Shown here piece after piece: positions 7,998 to 15,617 of a stretch of 18,433 nucleotides of DNA (its first letter is position 1; each line of letters opens with the position of its first letter). The notes beneath the pieces were generated by a model. That model did no database searches and was not told the origin of the DNA. It saw only the letters and a program-made list of their open reading frames with translations. Source of the stretch: JADHUC01 sp964617665 (GTDB lineage Bacteria; Planctomycetota; Planctomycetia; Pirellulales; Pirellulaceae); contig CAZUAH010000271.1 in the NCBI GenBank assembly GCA_964617665.1, positions 1 through 18,433 on the forward strand, given 5' to 3'. The translations under genes and the position numbers were made by a program.

Positions 7998-10727
7998 GTG
8001 GGTAGTTGGCATCAACAGGATACGCTCGACGTATTGGACCGCCTGGACTCTGACTCGCAGTCGGGACTTAGCACCGACGAAATTGCTCGCCGTCAGGGCG
8101 AATTCGGGCCGAACGAACTGATCGAACGCGGACTCAAGAGCCCCTGGCGCATCCTCTGGGAGCAATTGACGGCTACGCTCGTCGTGGTGCTGATCATTGC
8201 GGCTGTCGTGTCGGCTTTGCTGCGTGACTTCAACGATGCGATCGCGATCACGGCCATCATCGTCTTGAACGCTCTGCTGGGATTCCGTCAGGAGTACAAG
8301 GCCGAACACGCGATTGCGGCGCTCAAACGGCTGGCCGTTCCCATCGTCAAAGTGCGACGCAATGGCCATGTAGTAGAAGTGCCGGCCGTCGAATTGGTGC
8401 CAGGTGATGTTGTCATCCTGGAGGCAGGCGGAGCGGTCCCAGCGGATGGGCGTTTGCTGGAGAACGCGGGACTGCGGGTCCAGGAGTCGGCCTTGACGGG
8501 TGAGTCTCAAGCCGCCGAGAAGGACGCGAAGGTTGCATTCGACGAAGAACAGCCGTTGGCGGACCGGCGGAACATGGTGTACATGGGGACCACGGTCGTT
8601 CGAGGGCGTGGTCTAGCCGTGGTCACCGAAGTTGGCATGCGTACCCAATTGGGCAACATTGCCACGATGATCCAGCAAGTCCGTTCCGAGCCGACGCCGC
8701 TGCAGCGTCGCCTTGATCATCTGGGCAAGGCCTTGGCCGTGGTAGCCTTGGTCCTGGTGGCGATCGTCTTCGCACTTGGAATGCTGCAAGGTGGCGAACT
8801 GAAAGAGATGTTCATGACCGCCGTCAGTTTGGCTGTCGCAGCCGTGCCAGAAGGGCTGCCAGCGGTGGTCACGATCGCCCTGGCAATCGGCGCCCAGCGC
8901 ATGTTGCGACGCAACGCATTGATCCGCAAACTGCCCGCGGTCGAGACTCTTGGCTCGGTTACCACGATCTGCTCCGACAAGACGGGCACGTTGACCGAGA
9001 ACAAGATGACGGTCATTGCACTGGAGGTTGCCGGGCAACGCGTGAAGCTTGGCGAACGATTGAGTGAGGAAACGGCTGCCCTTTGCGATCACTCTTCCTT
9101 TGCGCTTCTGGTGACCGGTGGCGCGCTGTGTAACGATGCCGTGCTGGAAATCGACAACGGAACGACCGGTGATTGCCACGCGGTTGGCGATCCCACAGAG
9201 AATGCGTTAATCGTGGCCGCAGCGCGTTTCGGCCTGCTGAAAGGCGAACTTGATACTCTGCTGCCTCGCGTAGCCGAGTTGCCCTTTGACTCGGACCGAA
9301 AACGAATGACAACCGTGCATCGCCACGATGGCGTGGCGGAGCTTCCATGTCCTGGGATGTCGGGCATCCTGCCAGCGAATGCCGACTCGGAATCCGAGCG
9401 ACACATCGCCTTCACCAAGGGGGCCTTGGACTCTGTTCTGGATGTCTCCGCGCGTGTGTGGAACGGTGAGACCGCTGTGCCGTTGAGTGAATCGTGGCGC
9501 GAGCGGATCTGGAAGGCCCATGACGAATTGGCTGGCGATGGTGTGCGCGTTTTGGCACTCGCCTTCCGTCAAGGGAGCACACCTCCCACCGACGGCGACG
9601 AGGCATCCTTAGAGCACGACTTGGTGTTCGTCGGCCTGGTCGGGATGATCGATCCGGCGCGTCCCGAGGCTCGCGAAGCAGTGGAAACGTGCCGAGCGGC
9701 AGGCATTCGCCCAGTCATGATCACCGGCGATCATGCGCTAACGGCGCGATATATCGCCCGAGGACTTGGTATCGACGGCACCAACGGCGTGTTGACCGGA
9801 CGACAGCTCGATGATTCTTCCGACGAGCGACTGGAGGAGGTCGTCGAGGAAACAGCCATTTATGCTCGCGTCTCGCCCGAGCACAAACTGAAGCTGATCG
9901 ATGCACTTCAGGATCGTGGACACGTCGTGGCCATGACCGGCGACGGTGTCAACGATGCTCCTGCTCTGAAGCAGGCGGACATTGGCGTAGCGATGGGGAT
10001 CACAGGTACGGATGTCGCTAAGGAGGCGGCCGACGCCGTGTTGCGCGATAATAACTTCGCCACCATCGTAGCGGCTGTGAAAGAAGGACGAATCGTCTAC
10101 GACAACATCCGGAAGTTCATCAAGTACACGTTGACCAGCAACGCCGGTGAGATCTGGGTGATGGTGTTGGCACCTCTGTTTGGCATGCCTTTACCCCTGC
10201 TCCCATTGCAGATTCTGTGGGTCAACCTGGTTACCGATGGCTTGCCGGGCTTAGCCTTGGCGTTGGAGCCCGGCGAGAAGGCCACCATGCGACGCGGGCC
10301 CTATCCACCCGGCGAATCAGTTTTCGCTCGCGGGCTAGGTTGGGACATCGTGTGGATCGGGTTACTGATGGGAGTACTGTCGTTCACAGCCGGTTGGTGG
10401 TATTGGAGCCCCGAAGTCACAGATCACCGCTATTGGCGCACGGTCGTGTTTACCGTCCTCACTCTCTCGCAGATGGGGAACGCCTTGGCTACACGTTCAT
10501 CGCGCGATTCGCTTTTCCGCATAGGGCTGTTCTCGAACAAAGCGATATTAGGCTCGGTCCTGCTGACTTTCGGGCTTCAGCTTCTCCTGATCTATGTGCC
10601 GTTGTTTCAGGAAATCTTTGACACAGTGCCCCTGCGGGCAATGGACTTGGGAATCTGCCTGCTACTGAGTACCGCCATTTTCTGGGCAGTCGAGGCGAAG
10701 AAGACATTGACGCGCCTAACGCACTAG
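7998..10727 (+). CDS. P-type cation-transporting ATPase, Ca2+ (type IIA-like)
   Basis: A full-length 909-residue pump that uses ATP to move cations, most likely Ca2+ export, across the inner membrane. GTG start at 7998 with AAAGGAGG about 10 bases upstream. Hallmarks in order: actuator TGES at 167-170; M4 PEGLP at 284-288; phosphorylation loop CSDKTGTLTENKM with Asp327; FTKGAL in the N domain; hinge TGDGVNDAP from 647; M5 SNAGE with Asn715 and Glu718; M6 NLVTDG at 743-748. These M4/M5/M6 residues match the Ca2+ ligands of SERCA. In M8 the position of the SERCA glutamate appears to be Gln825 (LSQMGNAL), as in some bacterial pumps. The N domain has an extra loop near 9340-9405 (CPGMSGILPANADSESE). 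Its TAG stop lies inside the miniature element at 10724. Confidence 0.95.
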   Translation: MGSWHQQDTLDVLDRLDSDSQSGLSTDEIARRQGEFGPNELIERGLKSPWRILWEQLTATLVVVLIIAAVVSALLRDFNDAIAITAIIVLNALLGFRQEYKAEHAIAALKRLAVPIVKVRRNGHVVEVPAVELVPGDVVILEAGGAVPADGRLLENAGLRVQESALTGESQAAEKDAKVAFDEEQPLADRRNMVYMGTTVVRGRGLAVVTEVGMRTQLGNIATMIQQVRSEPTPLQRRLDHLGKALAVVALVLVAIVFALGMLQGGELKEMFMTAVSLAVAAVPEGLPAVVTIALAIGAQRMLRRNALIRKLPAVETLGSVTTICSDKTGTLTENKMTVIALEVAGQRVKLGERLSEETAALCDHSSFALLVTGGALCNDAVLEIDNGTTGDCHAVGDPTENALIVAAARFGLLKGELDTLLPRVAELPFDSDRKRMTTVHRHDGVAELPCPGMSGILPANADSESERHIAFTKGALDSVLDVSARVWNGETAVPLSESWRERIWKAHDELAGDGVRVLALAFRQGSTPPTDGDEASLEHDLVFVGLVGMIDPARPEAREAVETCRAAGIRPVMITGDHALTARYIARGLGIDGTNGVLTGRQLDDSSDERLEEVVEETAIYARVSPEHKLKLIDALQDRGHVVAMTGDGVNDAPALKQADIGVAMGITGTDVAKEAADAVLRDNNFATIVAAVKEGRIVYDNIRKFIKYTLTSNAGEIWVMVLAPLFGMPLPLLPLQILWVNLVTDGLPGLALALEPGEKATMRRGPYPPGESVFARGLGWDIVWIGLLMGVLSFTAGWWYWSPEVTDHRYWRTVVFTVLTLSQMGNALATRSSRDSLFRIGLFSNKAILGSVLLTFGLQLLLIYVPLFQEIFDTVPLRAMDLGICLLLSTAIFWAVEAKKTLTRLTH

Positions 10728-10858
10728 TGCTTTGTCCAGTCTAAGAATTAGGGTTTAGGCAGTAGCGGAAGTCGCCAAGACCTTCGGTGGTTTGCGATGT
10801 CGGACGAAACTCTTGGCGAGTTCCGTTACCCTGAGAGTGGGCTTTGACAACGCACTAG
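10724..10858. mobile_element. Miniature inverted-repeat element (MITE-like), 135 bp
   Basis: The outer ends are inverted repeats: CTAGTGCTTTGTCCAG on the left, and CTAGTGCGTTGTCAAAG when the right end is read on the other strand. Inside, 10762-10780 (GTAGCGGAAGTCGCCAAGA) pairs with 10811-10829, leaving a 30-base loop, and an AGGGT segment between the two also pairs. No coding capacity. CTAG/TA at both tips would fit TA-targeting elements of the IS630/Tc1 type (inference). It sits between two convergent genes, supplies the ATPase stop codon TAG, and could act as a two-way terminator. Confidence 0.65.
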
Positions 10859-10877
10859 ATTTGAACAAACACGGCCA

Positions 10878-11846
10878 TCATTCGATCGTGCCGACCATCT
10901 CGACGATTCGTGCAGCGACGTCCTGCCCTTCCAACTCGCCTTCTAGCGGAAACGATCGACACTCGCTGAGGCTGCGGAACCAAGTGTCCTGACGACGGGC
11001 AAACTGTCGTGTGCGCGCCTTCACTGCCTCGATGGTCGATTCCAGGTCGCTTTCGCCGCGAACGTGCGCGATGACCTCGCAGTACCCGACTGCTTGACTT
11101 GCGGTACGGCTGAGCGATCCGTGTCGCTCCAACAGACCAGTCACCTCCTGGACGAAGCCCTCCGCAAACATCACGTCGACACGCGAGTTGATTCGCTCGT
11201 GCAGTATTTCACGAGGCCAGTTCAGCACAACCACTTTGCATTGATCCGCCGGCAACCCCTCGTCGAATTGTGTCTGTAGGTGACTGATCGGCTGGCCTGT
11301 CGCGCGACAAACCTCCAACGCGCGGATGATTCTGCGTTTGTCGTTAGGATGCAATTTCGCGGCCGATAATGGATCGACCTGCTCTAGGCGTTTGTGCAAC
11401 ACGGCCAAGCCGACCTGCTCGATCTCTTTTTCCACCTGTTGGCGAAACTCCCAATCGGCTGGCGGCCCCTGGAAAATGCCTCGAAGCAGCGCCTTCAGAT
11501 ACAGAGGCGTTCCTCCGACAAAGAGCACTTCGCATCCACGCCCTCGTATCTCGGCGACCTTCTTGCGAGTTGCGTCAAGGTAGTTCGACAGGCTGTAATC
11601 CTCTGTGGGGCACAACACGTCAAGCAAATGATGTGGCACCCTTTGCCGCTGTTCCGCTGTCGGCTTCGCCGTGCCGATGTCCATTTCGCAGTACAGCGTC
11701 ATCGAGTCCATCGAAATGATCTCGGCGTTCAGCAACTCCGCCAACTCCAACCCGATACCCGTTTTGCCGCTGGCGGTGGCGCCGCTCAGATACCAACAAT
11801 CGACCGTCGAAACGTCGCTGGATTGGAGAGATTCGTCTGGATTCAT
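10878..11846 (-). CDS. miaA: tRNA dimethylallyltransferase
   Basis: A 322-residue MiaA, which transfers the dimethylallyl group to A37 of tRNAs that read UNN codons. The Walker A/P-loop is GATASGKT at 22-29. Other family motifs follow in order: DSMTLYCEMDIGTAKP, PHHLLD, FVGGTPLYLKALLRG, KRRIIRALEV and TRQFARRQDTWFRS. The length is normal for the family. It converges with the ATPase and diverges from hisE across about 110 bases. No strong ribosome site precedes the ATG. Confidence 0.96.
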   Translation of the reverse strand: MNPDESLQSSDVSTVDCWYLSGATASGKTGIGLELAELLNAEIISMDSMTLYCEMDIGTAKPTAEQRQRVPHHLLDVLCPTEDYSLSNYLDATRKKVAEIRGRGCEVLFVGGTPLYLKALLRGIFQGPPADWEFRQQVEKEIEQVGLAVLHKRLEQVDPLSAAKLHPNDKRRIIRALEVCRATGQPISHLQTQFDEGLPADQCKVVVLNWPREILHERINSRVDVMFAEGFVQEVTGLLERHGSLSRTASQAVGYCEVIAHVRGESDLESTIEAVKARTRQFARRQDTWFRSLSECRSFPLEGELEGQDVAARIVEMVGTIE

Positions 11847-11956
11847 CTTGTCACGGTGCAGGTAACGCGCATACTGGACGCTAGATCGCTACTGAAGGAA
11901 TACCCGTCTAGGATGTCGCATTGTCCGAGTGTTTTGGACGTCGTCAAGAGGGACAT

Positions 11957-12289
11957 ATGGGCAGCGAGGAAGACATATTCGCTCGGCTAATGGGCGTGAT
12001 CGAGGATCGCAAGGCGAATGCCCCCGCAAACTCCTACACAACCACGCTGTTTTCCGGTGGCGTGGAAATGATCGGTGGCAAGATCATGGAAGAGGCGGCC
12101 GAGGTAGTCGAGGCTGCCCATGAGGGCCACGAAGGCCGTGGCCATTTGATCCACGAGGCGGCGGACCTGATCTACCACCTGTTCGTGATGCTTGGCCATC
12201 GACAGATCGCTTTGTCCGAGGTCCAGGCGGAATTGGCCCGTCGCTTTGGCGTTTCCGGCCTGGATGAGAAAGCAGCGCGAATCGGCTGA
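11957..12289 (+). CDS. hisE: Phosphoribosyl-ATP pyrophosphatase
   Basis: A 110-residue HisE, which hydrolyses phosphoribosyl-ATP to phosphoribosyl-AMP in the second step of histidine synthesis. The all-alpha MazG-like metal site is visible as KIMEEAAEVVEAA and HEAADLIYHLFVML. ATG 11957 (MGSEEDIFARL) is preferred over the ATG at 11921 because GAGGG lies just upstream and family members start here. It stands alone, with no other his gene in the window, as is common where the pathway is scattered. Confidence 0.93.
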   Translation: MGSEEDIFARLMGVIEDRKANAPANSYTTTLFSGGVEMIGGKIMEEAAEVVEAAHEGHEGRGHLIHEAADLIYHLFVMLGHRQIALSEVQAELARRFGVSGLDEKAARIG

Positions 12290-12380
12290 CGTATCAGGGG
12301 CCCTGGAGACACCGCTCCCCGATTACCGCCCGCGCACGACGAAGAGAGCACGGTCGGTTTCCACTTCAACGCCTGGTTCG

Positions 12381-12701
12381 TCAGGCCGCCACTCGATGCC
12401 CGGACGTGACGCCCTGGCTGAAGATGCTGTCTACCAGAGCGTCAGTCACCATGCCAATTAGCCGTTGCCGATCCGACGGTTTGAGTCGCCGTTCCCGACT
12501 CAATGCCAAATTCACCTCTCGCTGGACCACCACCGCTGCTCGAGCGCGAATATAGCCGCGGGCTTCCGCGTTCGACATATCGGCCCGCAGTCCCAGCAGC
12601 CGCCTAGTCACCTCGCCGCGAGTCCGTTCGACGATCCGTCTGGTGAGTTTCGCCAGCTTGTCTTCAGTCCGCGACCGTGCACCCAGATTGAGTAATGCCA
12701 T
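12381..12701 (-). CDS. Hypothetical protein, 106 residues
   Basis: I do not recognise this gene. It encodes a small, basic, probably all-helical soluble protein (MALLNLGARSRTEDKLAKL and onwards) with many Arg and Leu residues and no signal peptide or membrane helix. AAAAGG lies about 9 bases before the ATG. The composition, with regular charged and hydrophobic spacing, looks like real coding sequence, and the reverse frames over it are worse. It converges with hisE (gap about 90 bases). No function is proposed. Confidence 0.55.
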   Translation of the reverse strand: MALLNLGARSRTEDKLAKLTRRIVERTRGEVTRRLLGLRADMSNAEARGYIRARAAVVVQREVNLALSRERRLKPSDRQRLIGMVTDALVDSIFSQGVTSGHRVAA

Positions 12702-13099
12702 GAATCAATACCTTTTCTTCACGAAAGTGATCCGCAAGAAGCACGCCTCATCGTTCACACGCAGATCACGGCGGCGGTCCTTGCTAGAGCGCGTATCGGA
12801 TCACCGTAGCGTGATTTCGTCCGTTCTCATCAGGATTCACGCCGCCGCGATCGCCAAATGTGAGTGCGACACGCACTACTAATACAAATCGTGTCGACGG
12901 CGGGCGCTCTCCATTGGCGCAACTTACTTTTCAAGAAGAACGGTTGGGTAAACTTTGCCTGCGCCGGGTCCGGGACGTACAGCGAGGCCAATGTGAGATC
13001 TGCGCATTCGATACGAGCGGGACGACCGTCCCGTTTTCTGCAAAATCCCCCAATCCTATTGACCAGGGCCAAGAGATTTTCTAAGTTGCGGGAGTGGTT
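12702..13099. other. Gene-less stretch upstream of tRNA-Cys
   Basis: About 400 bases with no supported protein gene. It contains copy 1 of the ~95 bp element (12785-12878) and then presumably the tRNA promoter. Short frames on both strands lack start signals and motifs. Confidence 0.6.
12785..12878. repeat. ~95 bp interspersed element, copy 1
   Basis: Starts TAGAGCGCGTATCGGATCAC and ends GTGCGACACGCACTA. Copy 2 at 13396-13490 has the same ends, nearly the same length (94 against 95) and the same orientation, with a diverged middle. The two tips are imperfect inverted repeats of each other: TAGAGCGCGT against TAGTGCGTGT, 8 of 10 matching. The right tip also folds (GTGCG-ACA-CGCAC). Confidence 0.6.
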
Positions 13100-13171
13100 G
13101 GCGCCGTGGCCAAGTGGCTAAGGCAGAGGATTGCAAATCCTCCATCGCCGGTTCGAATCCGGCCGGCGCCT
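13100..13171 (+). tRNA. tRNA-Cys (anticodon GCA)
   Basis: A 72-base cloverleaf. The acceptor arm GGCGCCG pairs perfectly with CGGCGCC. The D-loop region is GCCAAGTGGCTAAGGC. The anticodon stem GAGGA/TCCTC encloses loop TTGCAAA with anticodon GCA. The T-arm contains GGTTCGAATCC. The discriminator base is T (U73), the identity base for cysteine tRNA. CCA is not encoded. A hairpin terminator follows 11 bases downstream. Confidence 0.97.
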
Positions 13172-13182
13172 CTTGCATCTTT

Positions 13183-13224
13183 CGCTGGTTTTCGTGGGAT
13201 CTTCCCCGGAATGCCAGCGTTTTT
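13183..13224 (+). terminator. Rho-independent terminator after tRNA-Cys
   Basis: Stem CGCTGG (13183-13188) pairs with CCAGCG (13214-13219) and is followed directly by TTTTT. The loop contains a smaller pairing, GGGA with TCCC. It lies just downstream of the tRNA on the same strand. The long loop lowers certainty. Confidence 0.55.
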
Positions 13225-13395
13225 GCTTTCTTGAGCCCGTTTTGCCCCTTCCCCCTTTTGTGGTCGTTTCTCGGCGGATTCCACCACTCGCTGCCGCTTT
13301 GGAGCAAGTGCCATCGGTTTTCGTCTGCATGGGTTCGGGCAAGGATGCCCAACGTACAGTAGCAAGATTCGCGACTCCTTGAGCAACTCGGGAAT

Positions 13396-13490
13396 TAGAG
13401 CGCGTTCGGGATAACCGTAGCGGGTCTTTCGCCGTTTGGACCTTTGACTCATGGCGTCGGAGACGCTACACGTCTGTGCGACACGCACTA
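13396..13490. repeat. ~95 bp interspersed element, copy 2
   Basis: Starts TAGAGCGCGTTCGGGATAAC, continues CGTAGCG, and ends GTGCGACACGCACTA, matching copy 1 at 12785-12878 in ends, order and orientation. The two copies bracket the tRNA-Cys gene at a spacing of about 611 bases. A 7-base pairing (GGCGTCG...) in the middle is specific to this copy. Confidence 0.6.
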
Positions 13491-13565
13491 GCGACAGCTC
13501 TTTGCGCCGCGCGTCCACTCTTCGTCTCAGCGAGTAGTTCAGATCTGCTCCCCAATACCTGGGGC

Positions 13566-15101
13566 TCACTCAGCGACAACGCCGACAGGCGGCAGATCCA
13601 AAGTTATGGTCATTAGCTGCCCGCGCCGTTCGACCGTTAGCTCAAAAGAATCTGGCAACTCGGGAAGCCGTTGAAGAAACTCTTTTTCATCCCCAAACTC
13701 GTGTCCATCGAGTTGGTAGATGCGATCGGCCACTCGTAGGCCCGCCAGATGGGCCGCCGATCCCGGTACGACTCGAGACAGAATCAAGGTGCCCGGCTCC
13801 GCTTCGTCTTGTTTCCAGGAAATGCCCAGCCGCAGAGGCTCGCCGTCCAATTCCACGTTCAGTTCCAGAGGTTCCTCATCGCCACGTTCAACCACGACAC
13901 TTACGGGCGAATGTGCGGCAAGCACGTCCTTGCGAAACGAGTCTTCGTCTTCGATGGGGCGATCGCTGAAGCGAAGCAATCGATCGCCAACCTGCAGACC
14001 GGCTCGTTCGGCCGGAAGCCCCGGAAGCACGCGCTTTAGATAGAGCCCCGGTCGATCACCATCGCGGTGTTCCCACCAAACGCCCAGCCTGGGAGGACGC
14101 GCCGGAAGACTTCGTTCCAGGCTTGCCAATCCGGCTTTGGTCTCACGTCGACATTGATCGCGAAACGTGCGATTTTGAGACTGATTCGCTAGTTCGAAAG
14201 CAACTGAAAACAGCAACTTGGTGATCTGCTCTGTTCCCGCATGGTTGATCTTGTGCGCGTCGTCGCTCGGCCGATGGAAGTCGTCGTGTAATCCCGCGTG
14301 AAATAGAAGGAAAGGGATTCCCGCCAAGTAAAACGTGTGATGGTCGCTGTTCTTCTTGGTGTCCCACACGAAATCAAGCAGCAGACCTGTATTCTCGTTC
14401 TGTTGAGAGACAAGCCGCCGCAACCCACTCGCGCTGCGCGTACCATGGATTTCGACACGGCGTTCCCGCATGCGACCGATCATATCCGCGTTGACGACGA
14501 GCGCGACATCGTCCAACGGGACAGTTGGGTTGCCGATCCAGTACTTCGAGCCCAACAGCCCTTTCTCTTCGCCGTCCCAAAGCGCAAAGATGACGGACCT
14601 CTTCGGCGGTTCACCCAACGCGTTGAACGCCTCCGCTACTTCAAGCAGACCGGCCACACCGCTCGCGTTGTCATCCGCACCGTTGTGAATGTATCCAATG
14701 GGGCCGCGGCTGGTTGTGCGAGTGCCATAGCCCACATGGTCGTAGTGAGCGCCGATGATCACGAATTGCCGTCTCAGCGCCGGATCGCTGCCTTCGATCA
14801 CCCCCAGGATATTGCGGGCACCGCGGAAAACTTGAAAGTACGTGCCATTGCCGCCGCCCGGTTTCAAATCGAGTTCCTGCAATCGTTCCGCCAAATAGGC
14901 ACCCGCCGCTCGACCACCACGAGTTCCCGCCTCCCTGCCCTCGTAGCGGTCATCGGCCAGTACATCGATATAGTCCTTAATGTCCGGAGAATCGATTGCA
15001 TTGAACGCAGCGTTCAGTTCGTCCGCTAGAACAGCCCCGCCGAAGGCGGCGAATGACAAGAAAGCAAGACAAATGGCGGCGCGAGGCACTTTTTTCCGCA
15101 T
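13566..15101 (-). CDS. Secreted M28-family zinc aminopeptidase with two PDZ domains
   Basis: A 511-residue exported peptidase. ATG 15101 is chosen because GGAG lies 8 bases upstream and a signal peptide follows directly (AAICLAFLSFAAFGGAVLA); the frame is open further upstream without support. The M28 domain keeps its two-zinc ligands and catalytic base: His109 (GAHYDH), Asp134 (GADDNASG), Glu168/Glu169 (WDGEEKGLLGS), Asp196 (NADMIG) and His266 (FHRPSDD). After about residue 320 come two PDZ-like modules (LKRVLPGLPAERAGLQVGD and LSRVVPGSAAHLAGLRVAD), which usually bind peptide C-termini or regulate the protease. It probably trims peptides in the periplasm or outside the cell. It is a single gene, with no operon partner close by. 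Confidence 0.93.
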   Translation of the reverse strand: MRKKVPRAAICLAFLSFAAFGGAVLADELNAAFNAIDSPDIKDYIDVLADDRYEGREAGTRGGRAAGAYLAERLQELDLKPGGGNGTYFQVFRGARNILGVIEGSDPALRRQFVIIGAHYDHVGYGTRTTSRGPIGYIHNGADDNASGVAGLLEVAEAFNALGEPPKRSVIFALWDGEEKGLLGSKYWIGNPTVPLDDVALVVNADMIGRMRERRVEIHGTRSASGLRRLVSQQNENTGLLLDFVWDTKKNSDHHTFYLAGIPFLLFHAGLHDDFHRPSDDAHKINHAGTEQITKLLFSVAFELANQSQNRTFRDQCRRETKAGLASLERSLPARPPRLGVWWEHRDGDRPGLYLKRVLPGLPAERAGLQVGDRLLRFSDRPIEDEDSFRKDVLAAHSPVSVVVERGDEEPLELNVELDGEPLRLGISWKQDEAEPGTLILSRVVPGSAAHLAGLRVADRIYQLDGHEFGDEKEFLQRLPELPDSFELTVERRGQLMTITLDLPPVGVVAE

Positions 15102-15294
15102 TGAGGCAACTCCAATGTAGGCTGATACCTCAGTATGGCTCTTATTTGGGACGTTGCCAGGGCGAGCGACTAGAAACATGGGTTGCAGATGGCCTCGATA
15201 TTCTCCGAAATCCGCTAGGCTGCCTGCCACAAACACAACAATGATGCTGAGAGCAGAGGGAGCCAGCAAGACTCCAAAAGGCCAGCCAAGAAGC

Positions 15295-15326
15295 CAGCAA
15301 AACCATGGCAGCAAAACCATGGCAGC
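15295..15326. repeat. 14 bp tandem repeat
   Basis: CAGCAAAACCATGG is repeated twice exactly (15295-15308, 15309-15322) and followed by the first four bases of a third unit. Each unit carries an ATG; the second is the candidate start of the small frame at 15319. Confidence 0.85.
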
Positions 15327-15456
15327 GAGGCTGGAGTTCGAGATAGGCAGCATATTAGATGCTTACGATGACGCTCAGAATTTCCTCGAGCGACGCGGAT
15401 ATGACGCAGACAGGACCAGATTGATCCTGGAGAAGGTGATAGAAAAGAATGAGTAG
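15319..15456 (+). CDS. Possible small protein, 45 residues, with coding-like text beyond its stop
   Basis: From ATG 15319 the frame reads MAARLEFEIGSILDAYDDAQ and continues as a charged, amphipathic helix ending KVIEKNE at a TAG (15454-15456). Composition looks protein-like, unlike the neighbouring shadow frames. After the TAG the same frame continues EAGSIAKEVIDKLAE to a second TAG at 15502, again helix-like. An ancestral gene of about 60 residues with an acquired amber stop, or readthrough, is possible. There is no ribosome site, so it may be a remnant. Family not recognised. Confidence 0.3.
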   Translation: MAARLEFEIGSILDAYDDAQNFLERRGYDADRTRLILEKVIEKNE

Positions 15457-15508
15457 GAGGCAGGATCAATAGCCAAGGAGGTAATCGACAAGCTCGCAGA
15501 ATAGCCAT

Positions 15509-15574
15509 AGAAGCCCCTGGAAGCCGAAAGCGGGATCGGACTGGGATGGGTTTGAGGGGCTTTCCAGGGCTTCT
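15509..15574. repeat. Imperfect inverted repeat (stem-loop)
   Basis: 15509-15525 (AGAAGCCCCTGGAAGCC) pairs with 15556-15574 (GGGGCTTTCCAGGGCTTCT) across a 30-base loop, with two small mismatches or bulges. It lies just beyond the 3' end of the minus-strand membrane gene (stop at 15618) and after the small plus-strand frame, so it may terminate or stabilise transcripts. There is no T-run. Confidence 0.55.
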
Positions 15575-15617
15575 GTAAGAATCCCTGGTTGTTCTCTTAG
15601 AGGCTCTACCTTGGCAT

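Larger units (their letters stand above)
13172..13565. other. Gene-less stretch between tRNA-Cys and the peptidase gene
   Basis: About 390 bases holding the tRNA terminator and copy 2 of the ~95 bp element. A long minus-strand open frame crosses it, but it runs antisense through the tRNA and is discounted. It ends at the 3' end of the convergent peptidase gene. Confidence 0.6.
15102..15617. other. Sparse region with a possible small gene and repeats
   Basis: About 515 bases between two minus-strand genes. It holds a 14 bp tandem repeat, a possible 45-residue plus-strand gene and a strong inverted repeat, all listed separately. A 137-residue minus-strand frame (15215-15628) is Cys/Trp/Pro-rich and looks non-coding. 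Confidence 0.5.

Noticed and set aside
7622..8005. 127-residue plus-strand open frame upstream of the ATPase
   Set aside because: No ribosome site, no recognisable motif, overlaps the ATPase start and an opposite-strand frame.
8613..9572. Long minus-strand frames inside the ATPase gene
   Set aside because: They are shadows of a gene with complete P-type ATPase motifs.
12785..13490. CRISPR array or attachment-site duplication around tRNA-Cys
   Set aside because: Only two diverged copies, wrong spacing, and neither copy matches the tRNA 3' end.
13081..13569. 162-residue minus-strand open frame
   Set aside because: Runs antisense through tRNA-Cys (its 'GRIRTGDGGFAILCLSHLA' text is a classic antisense-tRNA translation) and through the 95 bp element; no coding character.
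13566..15353. Longer start for the M28 peptidase (595 residues)
   Set aside because: The extra 84 residues precede a normal signal peptide with its own GGAG site, so ATG 15101 is the better start.
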